Positions 10,243-20,810 of a stretch of 64,000 nucleotides of DNA are shown here, piece by piece. The notes under the pieces are model-generated. The model was not told the DNA's origin. It was given only the letters and a program-made list of their open reading frames with translations, and ran no database searches. Every line of letters begins with the position of its first letter. Position 1 is the first letter of the stretch. Source of the stretch: Blasia pusilla (taxonomy: Eukaryota > Marchantiophyta > Marchantiopsida > Blasiales). The position numbers and the translations under genes were made by a program. The DNA lies in NCBI GenBank assembly GCA_050084515.1, contig CM114271.1, positions 1-64,000 of the forward strand, read 5' to 3'.

Positions 10243-10887
10243 TTACGTAAACTCTACTGGACGGGAATTCCAGTCGATGTTGGATCCGGAGGCCATCCTC
10301 TCCTCATCAAACGAGTGGGAGTTATATTCGAGCGATTTGTAAGGATCTCTGTTTTGTGCATCCCAATGCGCGGTTCTGCTGTTACTAGATTCCGATTTGA
10401 ATTCTGCAGAACGGAAGCCCGGATCGCCAGGACCTTCGCCAGGTCCGACGACTTTCTTCACCTTTGATGCCAATTTGTACTCGTCCGATATGGGTACCCA
10501 TTCCCACCATTCAAGGTCTCTCATGGAACCCAGATTCGCCCTCTTTTTTCCTCGGGCTAGTAGCCTCTTGTACTCAGATGTGTTTCTCCATCGATCAAAT
10601 GCTCCGCGCTGAAGTTCAAGTAGTTCTCCATTGTATTGGTTCGGCAGGAGAGGTTTTGCAGTTTTCAAGATCTTCTTAGCCTCTTTGAGAATCACAAGAT
10701 TCCGAATGTAGAAAAAAACATCGACTTCTAATGGGGCAGGAGTCGGACAGGCGTTCTCGTTATTATCGACCGGGGATTCCTCCCTCTCTTCTGAACTAAT
10801 CAAATCTTTCTGGTGTTCGTCTTGCCACCTACCAAAAGCTGTTCGCTGGAGCTCAAGCAGACCTCCGTTATAATCTGCGCCCGCCAT
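10243..10887 (-). CDS. Hypothetical protein with internal LLELQR repeat
   Basis: I do not recognise this 214-aa ORF. The first ATG is at 10887; an in-frame TAG lies five codons upstream. It is hydrophilic, with no signal peptide or membrane segment. It holds an internal repeat: YNGGLLELQRTAFGRW (about residues 6-21) and YNGELLELQRGAFDRW (about 87-102), the second followed by a basic stretch RGKKRA. Downstream come a Trp-rich motif (LEWWEWVP) and a low-complexity acidic/serine tail. Two copies of a ~16-residue motif with invariant LLELQR, AF and RW argue that the reading frame was once selected. It could be a complete gene or one exon; a plausible splice-acceptor AG lies just upstream. A further minus-strand frame at 10004-10228 may be a downstream exon or chance. 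Confidence 0.45.
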   Translation of the reverse strand: MAGADYNGGLLELQRTAFGRWQDEHQKDLISSEEREESPVDNNENACPTPAPLEVDVFFYIRNLVILKEAKKILKTAKPLLPNQYNGELLELQRGAFDRWRNTSEYKRLLARGKKRANLGSMRDLEWWEWVPISDEYKLASKVKKVVGPGEGPGDPGFRSAEFKSESSNSRTAHWDAQNRDPYKSLEYNSHSFDEERMASGSNIDWNSRPVEFT

Positions 10888-12745
10888 CCCCAAAAGCTGC
10901 TATGTTCATGCCTTGGCAGCTCTAAGTCGGAGCAAATGCCGAGGGATTCATCCAGATCCCGGCGGGCGTACATGGGTCAGTGCCTAGCCTAGGGCTAGTT
11001 TGAGCTGAGCAGAGTTGAAGTGAACCGATGCGACTAATCAGGACCCTATTGGAACTTTTTGACGAATCGGATGACCCGAAAATCTATATTTTACTCAAAT
11101 GTTACTATGGTTATTTCAAAATTATACAATTGTAATTGCACGGGCAACATCTAATCTACATTTCTTTTAAACTCTAAAGTAAGATTTCTTGAAATTAATG
11201 GGAAAAGTAAAGCGCAAATTAAGTCACAATTTAATTAAGTCACTCTTGCATTGCACGGTGAATAGCGGAATAAACTTTATTTATAATTAAAACTACTGGA
11301 TTACTTGTGTATGCATGCATTCATTAATTCCCTCTTATGAAAAATATTTTCTAGCTGCCGTTACCAATGTTTTCATAGATCCGGAGTTACGAGTAGTGTT
11401 GGCCGGCACTTTTCGTGAATTTCGAATTTAGCAGGGAAAGTTCCGGCAGGACTTCCGGCGAGCCTTGCACATGCACCAGAATTTGACGGGGCGATGTCGG
11501 GGCTGACGGTGCTTGTCTGGATTCCAGCAGGAATCTGCCGGAATATGGCGGAGGGCTAACTGAATCCGACAGAAGACGATGGCTTCTCGGAATAAGCCTC
11601 CCGGAATGCTGCTGTTGTAATTCCCGACTACAGGAAATCAGGTACGTAGGTGGCATAGGGGGATTGGATGTCATGATGGACGGTTGGATGGAAATTAGTT
11701 TTTCATGTAGAGATCCGCAACGTCAAAACTTAGTGGGATGGTGGTGAACCCTAACCCGTATGCCCCTTAAGCCGTCCGATCTCCATCAACAGCTTTCTAG
11801 CCACGGGTTATGGGGGAAGCTGTGGCTTCGCGCCTGTCGAGCCTGGACCCAGGGAGGATGGGCCCTGGGGGTAGTCGCCGGGGAGGCCCTCCCCCCCCCC
11901 CGCCTCATTCGAACAATTTTCCTCTCCTCTCACTCGACGTTGGCAAAGCGCTGTCAGATTCCCGCCCGATCTCGACTCCCGCATTCGAACTCTTTTCTTC
12001 TCTACACAATGTCGAAGCAGCCGAAGTTGCCCAACTCCGCACTCGAGTTTGCAAATTCTTTGAGATTCTTCCGTGTCCGAACTCTTTTCTTCACTACACA
12101 GTGAAGAAGCAGCCAAACTCCGATTTCACAGATTTTCTCTCTCTGCAGTGCAGCTCCGCTCAACGTCTACCTTTGCGCAGCAACTCCGCTCAACGTTGGC
12201 TCCTGCTCAACTTCACGATAGCCTTGGCGGTCTGAGTTTCAACCTTGCGGCCTTGCCCCAATATCTCCCGTCAACGTCTGCTCATGCACGGCAGCTCTGC
12301 TCGACGTCCGCTTTTGCAAGACATCCTTGCCGGTCTGAGTTTTGGCCTTGCCCCAGCATTCTTGTCGACGTCCGCTCTAGCGCTACTGATCTGAATGTTT
12401 GATGTTTTTCCGCTCTCTGATTTGCTGCTGCTCGTTTTTGCTACTTTGCTGCTCTACGCTTTTCCTCTCCAGATCCGTACTTCAGTTTAGCGTTAGTGTA
12501 TTTTTTGTTTCGTTTTTCAGTAACATGATTTGGCTGTTGATTCATAGTGAGCCCCGTTGAAGTCTTGAAGTTGCAAATTGGCTTTCGTTATAGCCATTTT
12601 GCAACTGGTCTCCCGACTGTCATACTTGGGGATTGGTTCAATCCGACTGTCATATTTGGATATTGGATTCAATTTCCAGCTTGCAGAGATTAGTACCTTT
12701 TTTCACAAATACTCAGATGTTTAGATTAAGTTTACTGAAGTAAAG
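10888..12745. other. Spacer and presumptive 5' region of hAT copy 2
   Basis: From about 11700 to 12420 the DNA is C/T-rich with locally repeated words (GAACTCTTTTCTTC near 11987 and 12079; CGCTCAACGT near 12160 and 12190). Overlapping ORFs of up to 141 codons in three frames share no recognisable domain and look like by-products of the repeats. A C-run lies at 11889-11900. The stretch 11040-11380 is AT-rich and empty. Confidence 0.5.
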
Positions 12746-12764
12746 TTTAGGGTTTAGGGTTTAG
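12746..12764 (+). repeat. Interstitial telomere repeat
   Basis: TTTAGGG is present as about 2.7 perfect units in the leader of hAT copy 2, about 160 bp upstream of its ATG. It has the G-rich strand on top, opposite to the chromosome-end array. Confidence 0.85.
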
Positions 12765-12926
12765 TTAGTGCTTTGGAAGTTCGTGTTCTTGACTTGAAGC
12801 TTCGTAGCTCTATATCCGCCCGAACTCTTCCATCCGATTTGAAAGAACAGGCCATTTGCTTGAGCCTTGGCCACCTGTTGGTTTGTATACTTGTTTCCCG
12901 CATTCGAGTCTTTTTATTGTGGTTAA

Positions 12927-14922
12927 ATGGCCAAGAGACAGAAGACCATGAGTGCTTTCTTAGACAAGGGATGCGGGAACGATGTTCCAGATATCATTGC
13001 ATTGTGTGGCTCATCTGATGATAAAGATGAACAACCTATGTCAAGCAGTAGTGCAGCCTTACCTCAGAAGTTTGTGTAGCTTGGAAGGACGTTTGGTATT
13101 CAATGTACGATTGGATTGACTATGATTCAGCCCTTGGTAGAATTTTTTAGGGTGTATGTAGGAAGGGTAAGGGGAAGAGTGCTTTTGCTAGAGATGGAGC
13201 AATCAATTGCAAAGTCTCTGCATTCATTGACCACGCCAAGTCCAATGAGCATATCAAACTGTCATGGGCTGCAAATGGAGGTAAGCAATCGATGGCCAAG
13301 GCCATTGCAACAACAAACCAAACTTGTGAAGTAGCCCTCCTAACATTGTTTAGGTGTGCATACTTCCTTGCGAAAGAGGCAATTCCATTTCTAAAATTCC
13401 TCAATCTCTGTAAGTTAATGCTTTCTGTAAATGCACATTTAACCAGAGATCTTTACCACGATGAAAAGAGTTGCAGTGAAATATCTTATTATATCAGCCA
13501 AGTTCTGCAGAGAATAACTCTTTCCAGAGTGCAGGCCTCTCCCTTTTTTGGTATCATGATTGATGAATCCACCGATATATTTGTTATAAGTCATTTAGTT
13601 GTGTTTGTCACTTTCATTGAAGAGGGTCAAGCAAAATGTTGTTTTCTAGGATTACTTCAATGCGAATCCAAATCTTCTAATGCCACTACTGAAACCTTGC
13701 TGCAACTAATCAAGGATGGAGGGTTGGAGTTTACCAAGATGGTAGCATTTGAATCTGATGGGGCCTCAACAATGGTAGGTAGTAGACAGGACAGGGGGTA
13801 GCTTCACAAATGAAGCAAAAGGTGAACCCCTACATTCTATATTCATTGTGTTGCTCGGAGGACAAATCTTATGCTTTGTCTTCCTAAAGAGCGATTGATT
13901 GCAAGTCGATCTCTACTGAAGTAGATTCCATTCTCAACGCTGTTACTGGTTACTTCCGGAGGTCCTCCAAGAGGAAAACAGTCCTAGCATCTTTGCAGGA
14001 GAAGTTCAATGACTCCCAACGAGTCATGAAAAGATACCATAAAATACGATGGTTATCTCGATGGCAAGTTGTTTCCACATTATGTGATTCTCTAGAATCG
14101 GTGTTGAGTTATTTCAGGGATATCTCTCCTTCAGAGGATGATGGGAATGCTGGTAATTTATTTAAGAAGCTAAGATCATTCCAAATGATCTACCAGTTGT
14201 ATTTTTTGGCTGATATTCTTTCCATGCTTGCAAATCTGAGCAAGATTTTTCAGTACAAGTTTGTGGATGTTAGCACTCTAGGGAGTATTGTAAATTCCAA
14301 GATAGCTTCCATCACTATGAATTTTATGATGGAAACACATGACTTAAATGCATCGACCTTCTCTGAAGAAACCAGTTATCCAAACCCCTTGCACATGCCT
14401 TCTAGACAAGTGGAATTGAATAGTTGGGGTTGTAAGGATCTTAATGATTTTTGTGGTCATTTTGAAGGTGAATTACCTCTTAAGGGTCAGTTGCAACCTG
14501 CTCTAATTAATTCTCCTATTGTGAAACAAGAGTTTCAGTCTTTCAAACTAATGGCTAGCACAGAGTGGAAGGATTGCAACTTTAGAGATATATGGGCTAT
14601 GGTAAGTTGGAGTCCCTCTTTGCAATGTAAATTTTCAAACTTGTTGGTTTTAGCAAATATTGCTAGAGTCCAATGTGTGAGTACTGCCATTTGTGAGAGA
14701 GCATTCTCCATTTAGAATATGATCAAAAGCAAATCTCGCAATAGATTGTCCACTAAATACTTAGATGCTGTTTTGAGAATTTCCTTAGAAGGATCTTTCT
14801 TTGATAATGAGGAGTTGTTAACTGACTATGTGGTGTTATGGAAAAATTCTGCCCATTTTAGGTATATATTTGCTAGTCCAAAAAAAATATTTGTCTTCAG
14901 ATGTGGGAGAAGACAACAGTGA
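12927..14922 (+). pseudogene. hAT-family transposase-like pseudogene, copy 2
   Basis: This is the better preserved hAT copy. It starts with ATG at 12927 (MAKRQKTMSAFLDKG) and an acidic/serine N-terminus. A TTF-type zinc finger follows near 13135-13260, in which the first Cys codon region reads as a TAG stop. The DUF4371-like core lies near 13290-13800 (GIMIDESTDI, VAFESDGASTMVGS), the middle domain near 13990-14350 (KRYHKIRWLSRWQ, YQLYFLADILSMLANLSK), and the hAT C-terminal dimerisation region near 14640-14790 (LANIARVQCVSTAICERAFS, then NMIKSKSRNRLSTKYLDAV). Stops or frameshifts occur at about 13077, 13148, 13799 and 14713. Only four or five lesions separate it from an open frame, so its decay is more recent than that of copy 1. 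No terminal inverted repeats were identified. Confidence 0.9.
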
Positions 14923-14968
14923 AATGCTTGTTTAGTAGGATGTTTATAAATTTGTTTGGTAGGGCCCT

Positions 14969-15008
14969 TCTAGAATACTTGGAGCCCTAAAGCTCCAAGT
15001 ATTCTAGA
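14969..15008. repeat. Perfect palindrome, 17-bp arms, 6-nt loop
   Basis: 14969-14985 and 14992-15008 are exact reverse complements (TCTAGAATACTTGGAGC and its complement) with a 6-nt loop. It lies just downstream of hAT copy 2 and just before the SINE-like segment. Confidence 0.93.
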
Positions 15009-15075
15009 GGGGGAGGATCCTTGGCTCCCAACCGGTGGGAGTATTATCAGGTTCAATTCTTGCCAAGGATATCAT
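15009..15075 (+). repeat. tRNA/SINE-like segment downstream of hAT copy 2
   Basis: CTTGGCTCCC, AGGTTCAATTCTT and CCAAGGATAT occur in the same order as in the segment after hAT copy 1 (5130-5185). AGGTTCAATTC resembles a pol III B box. The region also contains the small palindrome TCCCAACCGGTGGGA (15027-15041). Confidence 0.3.
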
Positions 15076-15628
15076 AGAATGTGGAATGGGGAACTTCAAT
15101 AGATGTACTTGAAAGTGAATAGAGTGTTTAGTCTTTAGAATCTAAGTCTTCAGATTGTAGATTTTGGGAGTGAATGAATAAGAAAAGGTGGAATTCCACA
15201 TGAATTTTTTTTTTTCCGGAAATATACCAACGGCCGGATTACTGTTGACGACTTGCAAAAAGAACGGAAATAAGCTGGAGAGCAGAAATTTGGACAGAAA
15301 TTTAACGCGGGAAGAAAAATAATTTTCGGATATCCACAGATTAATATTAAAAATATCAGAAAAAAACTTGTACACATGATAACACCCTCTTGGAGCCGGT
15401 AACCTGTAAAAGAAATCGGGTAATAGAAAATATTACCAGTAATACTCTGGTAGTTCAAAAAAATCTTCCCGAACCCTGGCCGTTACCACCTGTAAGTATC
15501 TATCCATGGGACCATTTGCTCACAAATTTATTTATTTTTAAATTTTTATATAATATTATCCGAATAATAGCATGTTTTAAATACGTTATCCTCTTTTAAT
15601 TAAGAACACCTTGTTGTTGTTAATTTTA
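15076..15628. other. No gene seen
   Basis: This is an AT-rich spacer with a run of Ts at 15206-15215. Short ORFs on both strands carry no recognisable sequence. Confidence 0.6.
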
Positions 15629-15936
15629 CTAGTGAATTTCCCGGGCCATGCAGTTATATAAATATTTTTTCAATTAGGAGATTAAAAATTTTATTTTTCT
15701 TCAAGATTATTTAATGGCATGAAAAAATATTTTCATTTTATCATTTAAAAATTAATTATACAACAAATATTTAGTCATGTTTAAATTTTTAATATTTTAA
15801 TCATTATTGTAATATCTCCTCACATACAACATTTCTAGTATAACTACGTTAGTTGTTGGATGTTGACAAGGTGGATAGACCTACTAGTGCCTACCCTAGA
15901 TAAAGCCACGTAAAATTGAAGTTGACCTTGGGTAAA
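15629..15936 (-). pseudogene. Helitron 3' fragment (helicase C-terminus and CTAG terminus)
   Basis: On the minus strand 15936-15844 encodes the last ~30 residues of a Helitron Pif1-like helicase (FTQGQLQFYVALSRVGTSRSI, compare the family's HGQLYVALSRV), ending in a stop. About 210 nt further on is GCATGGCCCGGGAAATTCA followed by CTAG (15632-15629) and then T. Helitrons end in a GC-rich hairpin a few bases before CTRR and insert between A and T, so this looks like a true, slightly eroded 3' terminus. It is a different copy from the 27-32 kb Helitron. The rest of the element upstream is missing. Confidence 0.65.
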
Positions 15937-16427
15937 TATATTCCAATTTTTTGTAAGTTTGAATACTTTAATATTGTTGGGTGGGAGTAAACAGGTGGCG
16001 AGTTCGATCCTCACCAGAGATACTTTTAAGGTGGTGGGTATGGCCGTGAATTGATATTCAATTGTGGGTGACATGTTAGCGGATTTGAGGCTTTCACACG
16101 CCACAATTTGCGTGGAAGGCTTCAAGGAAAAGCGGGAAAGAGGACTGCCAAAAGCTACAGCTCAAAGGGGTAAGTGGGAAGGAGACTACCATGTGCACTA
16201 CGTGAAAGAATTTTTTTTGGAACAATCGTCCCAAGCTATCGGAATCGAAATTGGAAAGGAGATCGCCATATGCACTACGTGAAATTTTGTTTCTGGAGAA
16301 GCTGGAAGGAGACTTCCAAGGAACTATCGCTCCACATACTACTGTGAAGAGATAGCACAAACATTGAATAGCACAAACACAGAATAATACTATGAAGAGA
16401 CAGCACAAGCATCGACGAAAACCTGCT
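15937..16427. other. No gene seen
   Basis: The stretch GGCGAGTTCGATCCTCACC near 15997-16015 resembles a tRNA T-arm but no acceptor or anticodon stem can be found around it. A GCACTACGTGAAA word occurs twice (about 16195 and 16272), marking a local duplication. Confidence 0.5.
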
Positions 16428-16827
16428 GAGCTCTTGGAATTGCGTGCGTTGCAACGTAAGAAGACACAACACAAACATTAACTCGCACCTTATTGACACC
16501 TTGCTGAGCTCTTGGAACCACGGGTGTTGCAAGGTAGAGAAGACACAACACAAACATTCACTCACACCTTGTTGACACCTTGCTGAACTCTTGGAACCAC
16601 TTGTGTTGCAAGGTAGAGAAGACACAACACAAACATTCACTCGCACCTTGTTGATATCTTGCTGAGCTCTTGGAACCACGGGTGTTGCAAGGTAGAGAAG
16701 ACACAACACAAACATTCACTCACACCTTGTTGACACCTTGCTGAGCTCTTGGAACCACGAGTGTTGCAAGGTAGAGAAGACACAATACAAACATTCACTC
16801 ACACCTTACTGAGCTCTTGGAACCGCT
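16428..16827. repeat. 79-bp minisatellite, about 5 units
   Basis: Tandem units start GAGCTCTTGGAACCAC and continue through GTTGCAAGGTAGAGAAGACA to CACCTTGTTGACACCTTGCT. Units are about 90-97% alike; the last is shortened to about 68 bp. The period is not a multiple of three, so the long minus-strand frame across it (16275-16715) is not a repeat protein. Confidence 0.93.
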
Positions 16828-17166
16828 GATTTAAACAATGTTTTGTACCGCTGCTCCACCAAAATCTTAGACAATCTATCTCCTTACAAATCTGTATGTC
16901 TACCTCCACTTACACTATAAACAAAGCAAAGACAAACTAATAGGCGCAAATCAGATTTGACAGCAAACTCTCACCTCGAAAGACACCAAGCGCTCTTAAC
17001 CTCTTCTCACTTTTTCACCACAGCTGTCCTCCATATCAGGTCCTCCAGATTTCACCATGGCTTTCAAAATGTTCCAACCAATATAAGCACATTAGCTCAA
17101 TACCAAAGTCTCCTCCTCTACCCTAACTTCATGGCTATATGCTCGATTCCACCAAATACAGAGGTG
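16828..17166. other. No gene seen
   Basis: This is a spacer between the minisatellite and gypsy copy A. No recognisable ORF or repeat was found. Confidence 0.6.
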
Positions 17167-19343
17167 TGTCACTTCTTTTAAGACAGATCGGTGAGATCTA
17201 GTAGAGTGCCTTTGCAAGTAGTGGAGGATAGACTCAGGTCGTTGAGGATGACCTACTGAGGCCCCGAAAAACCTTAGAGAGTAGGTTTCCCCTTCATTTC
17301 GGCTCATTTGGAGCCATATTCATGAACTTACTATTTTAGGTAAGGTACCATTTTGAATAGGGTAGAATTTAGGGTTTAGGGTAAGTGACCCTTGACCTTC
17401 TACATCAAGTCTAGAGCCAAGGAGGTGACTTGGGAGCATAGGTTACCATGGAGAGTGCTTGGGAGAGGGGAGGGGTATCCTTCAAGGACCCAAGCCTTTC
17501 ATTAGGAGAGTGGGTTTGGTTTGTCATTAAGAGAGATATGTGAGAGTGCACACATTTGAGAGCTATGGTGTTGAGAGAGATTAGATCTTGATTTACAAAG
17601 AGATAATGAGATGAGTGAGAGAGCTTCATGGGGGAGCTCGCTGGTGACTCGATCGCTGGTTTTGCAGGTTGGGGGTCGTAATCCCCATTTAGCGGTGCAT
17701 GGGAGTGCTCATCGGAGCTTGAGCCGCTCATTTTTTTATGTTTCCTTTGCCGTTTTTTTGTGTGGAAGAGTAGCAAGCGGAAGCGCTGCCCAATTTTTTA
17801 TAGGGATTGAGTACGGGGAAAAATTTCTCCATGCCCGTGCTCTCAAGAGCACCTTGTAGCTTGCTAATTTTTATTTTCATAGGTTTTACATTTTCGTTGG
17901 AGAAATCAGCGTGGAAGCGTTGCCAAATTTTGTGAAGGAGAAAGAGACATTGGGCTTTACAATAGTCCCCGTCAATTTTTATTGTAATGTTTGATTGAAA
18001 ATATTTTTGGACACCGTAATAGATTGTGAAGCTCTGCACGCTGTGTAATAGACGATGCGTAATTTGGAGTTGCAAGCAAAAATTATGGTCAATCTTGAAA
18101 AACTGCCATTGATAGGCCTTTTTTAGGGTTAAATTGTTCAAACCCTAAATCAGCCGCCGCGCCTGCGCCGGCCTTCGCCATCATAGTCATCATCAACGGT
18201 CCATCGTTGACAGTCCACCGTCACCATCAACGATCCACCGTCCACTATTGACCATCGTCGGTGCTGCCTAGCGCAACTCAGAGCCGCGTTTGGCCGTTAT
18301 CAACCCTTGGTTGTCATTGCCGTCATTACGGAGTATAGGATCTTCCACGATGACCGTTGATTCTCTGACTTGCGTCGCCACCACGTACTTTGTTTTGGCC
18401 GCCACTATCACTACAGTTTTGTCAACAACCTATGATGGCAGGTGACCTTGGATTATGGTATTTGAGTTTTCATTTCATGCTGCGATGTTGTGATTGGTAG
18501 CCGCTCCACGTGGATTGAGTATCGTGCCGTGACGCCCGTAACCGCAACGCGCCGCTGATTGTCGTGCCATGCCGCTCGTGGCCGCACCGCACCATCTCGA
18601 TCATAGAGCCACTCCTTCACTAAGGAATAGAGCGTGGGAATTGCTGATTCAGGAGGGCACGCCGCCAAGTGCCGCACCCCATTCTCGAGTGTCGTGCCGT
18701 TTGTAGCTGTTCCGTGCCGCCAATGCCACACCATACATCGAGGATGTTTGAGCAGCGTCAGTATGAGAGGAGTATAACATGACCGACTTGGGGTCAAGAT
18801 TTTTAGTTGCCGAGGAGCGACATCGACATTATTGTAAGGTTACCCATTGTGGTCTCTTAGCCTCCATTATTGTGAGGGATTTTCAGGTATTGGGAAGTTA
18901 TTTGGGATATTGGGTTTCGTGTTGATATTGAGAGCATCGATGATATATGGTTTTAGGGGACATAGACCTATGTGGGATGTCCATAGTTGAGGATGGTTTG
19001 TCGATGAGATGATAGACCAGTTGATTTTCCGTACCACGCCGCTTATTGCTGTATAACACACGTCTCAGTCACAGAGGGTAGATTGAGTGCCGCATGTTTA
19101 GTTTGAGTGATTGAGGGATTACTCGTGAGATTGAGAGTGATCGTATGAGAGGGGACACGAGGGCCATCACGGCATCCTTTTGGGATTTTGAGAGGCGAGG
19201 TAGTGGACCTGAGAGTAGCTCTTGAGGGTTTAACCGGAGTGGTGCGAGGTTTTGAGGGTCTTCACGTGAGAGACCACCTCGATCTCCTTCTGTGTCATCT
19301 TCAAAATGGGAGAGCATGTAGAGGAGTGTATTAGTGATACACA
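17167..19343 (+). mobile_element. Ty3/gypsy element copy A: LTR and leader
   Basis: From TGTCAC at 17167 the DNA aligns in direct orientation with 61105-63185 for about 2 kb. Both copies lead into gypsy coding sequence (gag here, protease in copy B). TG at the start and the position upstream of gag suggest a long 5' LTR plus leader, but I could not locate the LTR end or a primer-binding site. Copy A has a short TTTAGGG insertion at 17367-17382 where copy B has unrelated bases. Both share an AGGGTT...AACCCT inverted motif near 18125-18150. Confidence 0.7.
17367..17382 (+). repeat. Interstitial telomere repeat in gypsy copy A
   Basis: The sequence ATTTAGGGTTTAGGGT contains two telomere units. 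The aligned stretch of gypsy copy B (near 61290-61320) has none, so the units were gained in copy A or lost in B. Confidence 0.75.
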
Positions 19344-20003
19344 TTGAGTGGTCCTACCAGTTGGGCATACGAGATGGATGATCGCGGTAGAGGACCACGT
19401 AGGTTTTCGGATGTTATACGCACTATGGAGTTGCATAACTTCATTGCGGAGCTTAGGAGTTGGTATGACTCACTGCGGGCTAGGAAATCTAGAGAGTTCA
19501 ACCCGTTTACAACATGGAACGGTATGTTCTAGAACTTAGAGGGGGCGCCCATGAACGATTATCATGAGTTCTTCCACCGATATGCCCAGGAGATTGAGGA
19601 ATGATGACTTTACTATAACCCATAGTATGTGTCATGGACGAAGCCATTCCCACATAAGGAGGAGGAGTCAGGAGAGGCTACTTCCTCTTCCACTAGTGAT
19701 GTTTTAAGAGGGATCACTCGCAGTGGAGCAGTTGCACCGTCTAGTTGGGTTCGTCCCAGATTCAACCCCGTGGTTGAATTCTTCGCTGAGTTGAGGGCGA
19801 GCTACCAAGGGGTACGGACGGAGAAGTTGCGGAGCATCCACGACTTCCAGAGGTGCCCGGATGAGAATTTGTGTGAGGCTTACACTCACTTGAGCCGATT
19901 GATCAACCTCACTCAAGGGGTGATAGAGGCTAAGGCTATCCAATCATGGTACGCGATGCTCGACCGGGCCCTATGGATACGGGTGCGGGATATTAAAGAT
20001 TGA
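19344..20003 (+). pseudogene. Ty3/gypsy gag remnant (copy A)
   Basis: The reading frame shows a retrotransposon gag-like region: ELHNFIAELRSWYDSLRARK, then DYHEFFHRYAQEIEE with stops near 19530 and 19603, then FFAELRASYQGVRTEKLRS, DFQRCPDENLCEAYTHLSRL and LDRALWIRVRD up to 20003. Gag forms the particle in which reverse transcription occurs. The two ELR-x2-Y segments look like an internal duplication of the gag core. There is no zinc knuckle, and the element stops about 40 bp before the copia LTR, so the copia element probably inserted into or beside it. The gag of copy B appears to be deleted. Confidence 0.65.
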
Positions 20004-20042
20004 GTTACAATCAAGCTCATAAGACACCTAAATTGCTACATT

Positions 20043-20294
20043 TGTTATTCACACGAAGTAGGGAAGCTTAATCTTGGTTAGTCAATTAAGCACGATTATC
20101 TTAACTATAGTTAGTTAATCACAGTTAGTCTAACTCAAGACTATGGTTAAGATTAGGGTTAGGATTTCTTGTACATACCCTATATAATTGAGAAGGGGAC
20201 CAGTCTCCATTCAATCTCTCATTGCAAATTTCGTTCTCCATGGTGGTGTGTGTGTGTGTGAGAGCCATTTTCCACAAATTATGCTTGTTCCACA
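20043..20294 (+). mobile_element. Ty1/copia 5' LTR
   Basis: The stretch starts TGTTATTC and ends CCACA directly before the primer-binding site. It holds a TATA box (TATATAA, 20181-20187) and a (TG)n tract at 20241-20257. The start is chosen from the TGT...ACA ends and could be some bases off. No 3' LTR is present because the element is truncated near 22533. Confidence 0.65.
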
Positions 20295-20306
20295 TGGTAT
20301 CAGAGC
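20295..20306 (+). promoter_or_regulatory. Primer-binding site for initiator-Met tRNA
   Basis: TGGTATCAGAGC is the standard plant copia primer-binding site, complementary to the 3' end of the initiator methionine tRNA. It directly abuts the LTR end. Confidence 0.92.
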
Positions 20307-20810
20307 AATAAGAGAACATCACTTGACATTCTTAGTGTTTGAGGAGAGAAGAGAGACAAAAGAAGGCACAATTTCAATTTCAGAGAAGGAAGTTTTATTG
20401 AGAGCTCAGTGGGTGCAGATTTTAGGTGGAGCTTTGACGGTGATAAAACTTTAGAGGCGCTTTTGAAGGCTTTCCCGATGGATTTAGCCATCTAGGTCTG
20501 CAACGGCTAGAATGAAGTCAAAAGCTAGTTCTGAATGACTTGTAGATCTCGTTGAAGGCTTTCCAACGCACCTAAAATTTCTCGATTTTGACATTCTGAG
20601 CTCCTGCAACAGTAATTTTAGTGTAGGAAAGTGCAATTAATGAAGAAAAGTTGTGAAGTTTGCTTTCTACAAGCCAATTTTGAGTAGTTCTTTCATACAC
20701 TTGATCAATTTTGGAAAATTTCAAGTTGATTTCTGTGTAGGAGTGGTCTATGCTTCAATTAGAGTAGTAGAAAGCCTGAAATTACATTTTTGTAAGTGAA
20801 ATCGTTCGTC

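Noticed and set aside
11760-12404. Overlapping ORFs of 109-141 codons
   Set aside because: Three frames over the same C/T-rich repetitive DNA have similar lengths and no domain. None is favoured.
15997-16015. tRNA T-arm-like sequence
   Set aside because: No acceptor, D or anticodon arms can be built around it, so no tRNA gene is called.
16275-16715. 146-codon minus-strand ORF with self-similar Cys-rich segments
   Set aside because: It runs through the 79-bp minisatellite. The period is not a multiple of three, so the peptide repeat changes frame and is not a protein repeat.
16428-16827. Possible CRISPR array
   Set aside because: The whole 79-bp unit is repeated with no unique spacers, in a plant chromosome.
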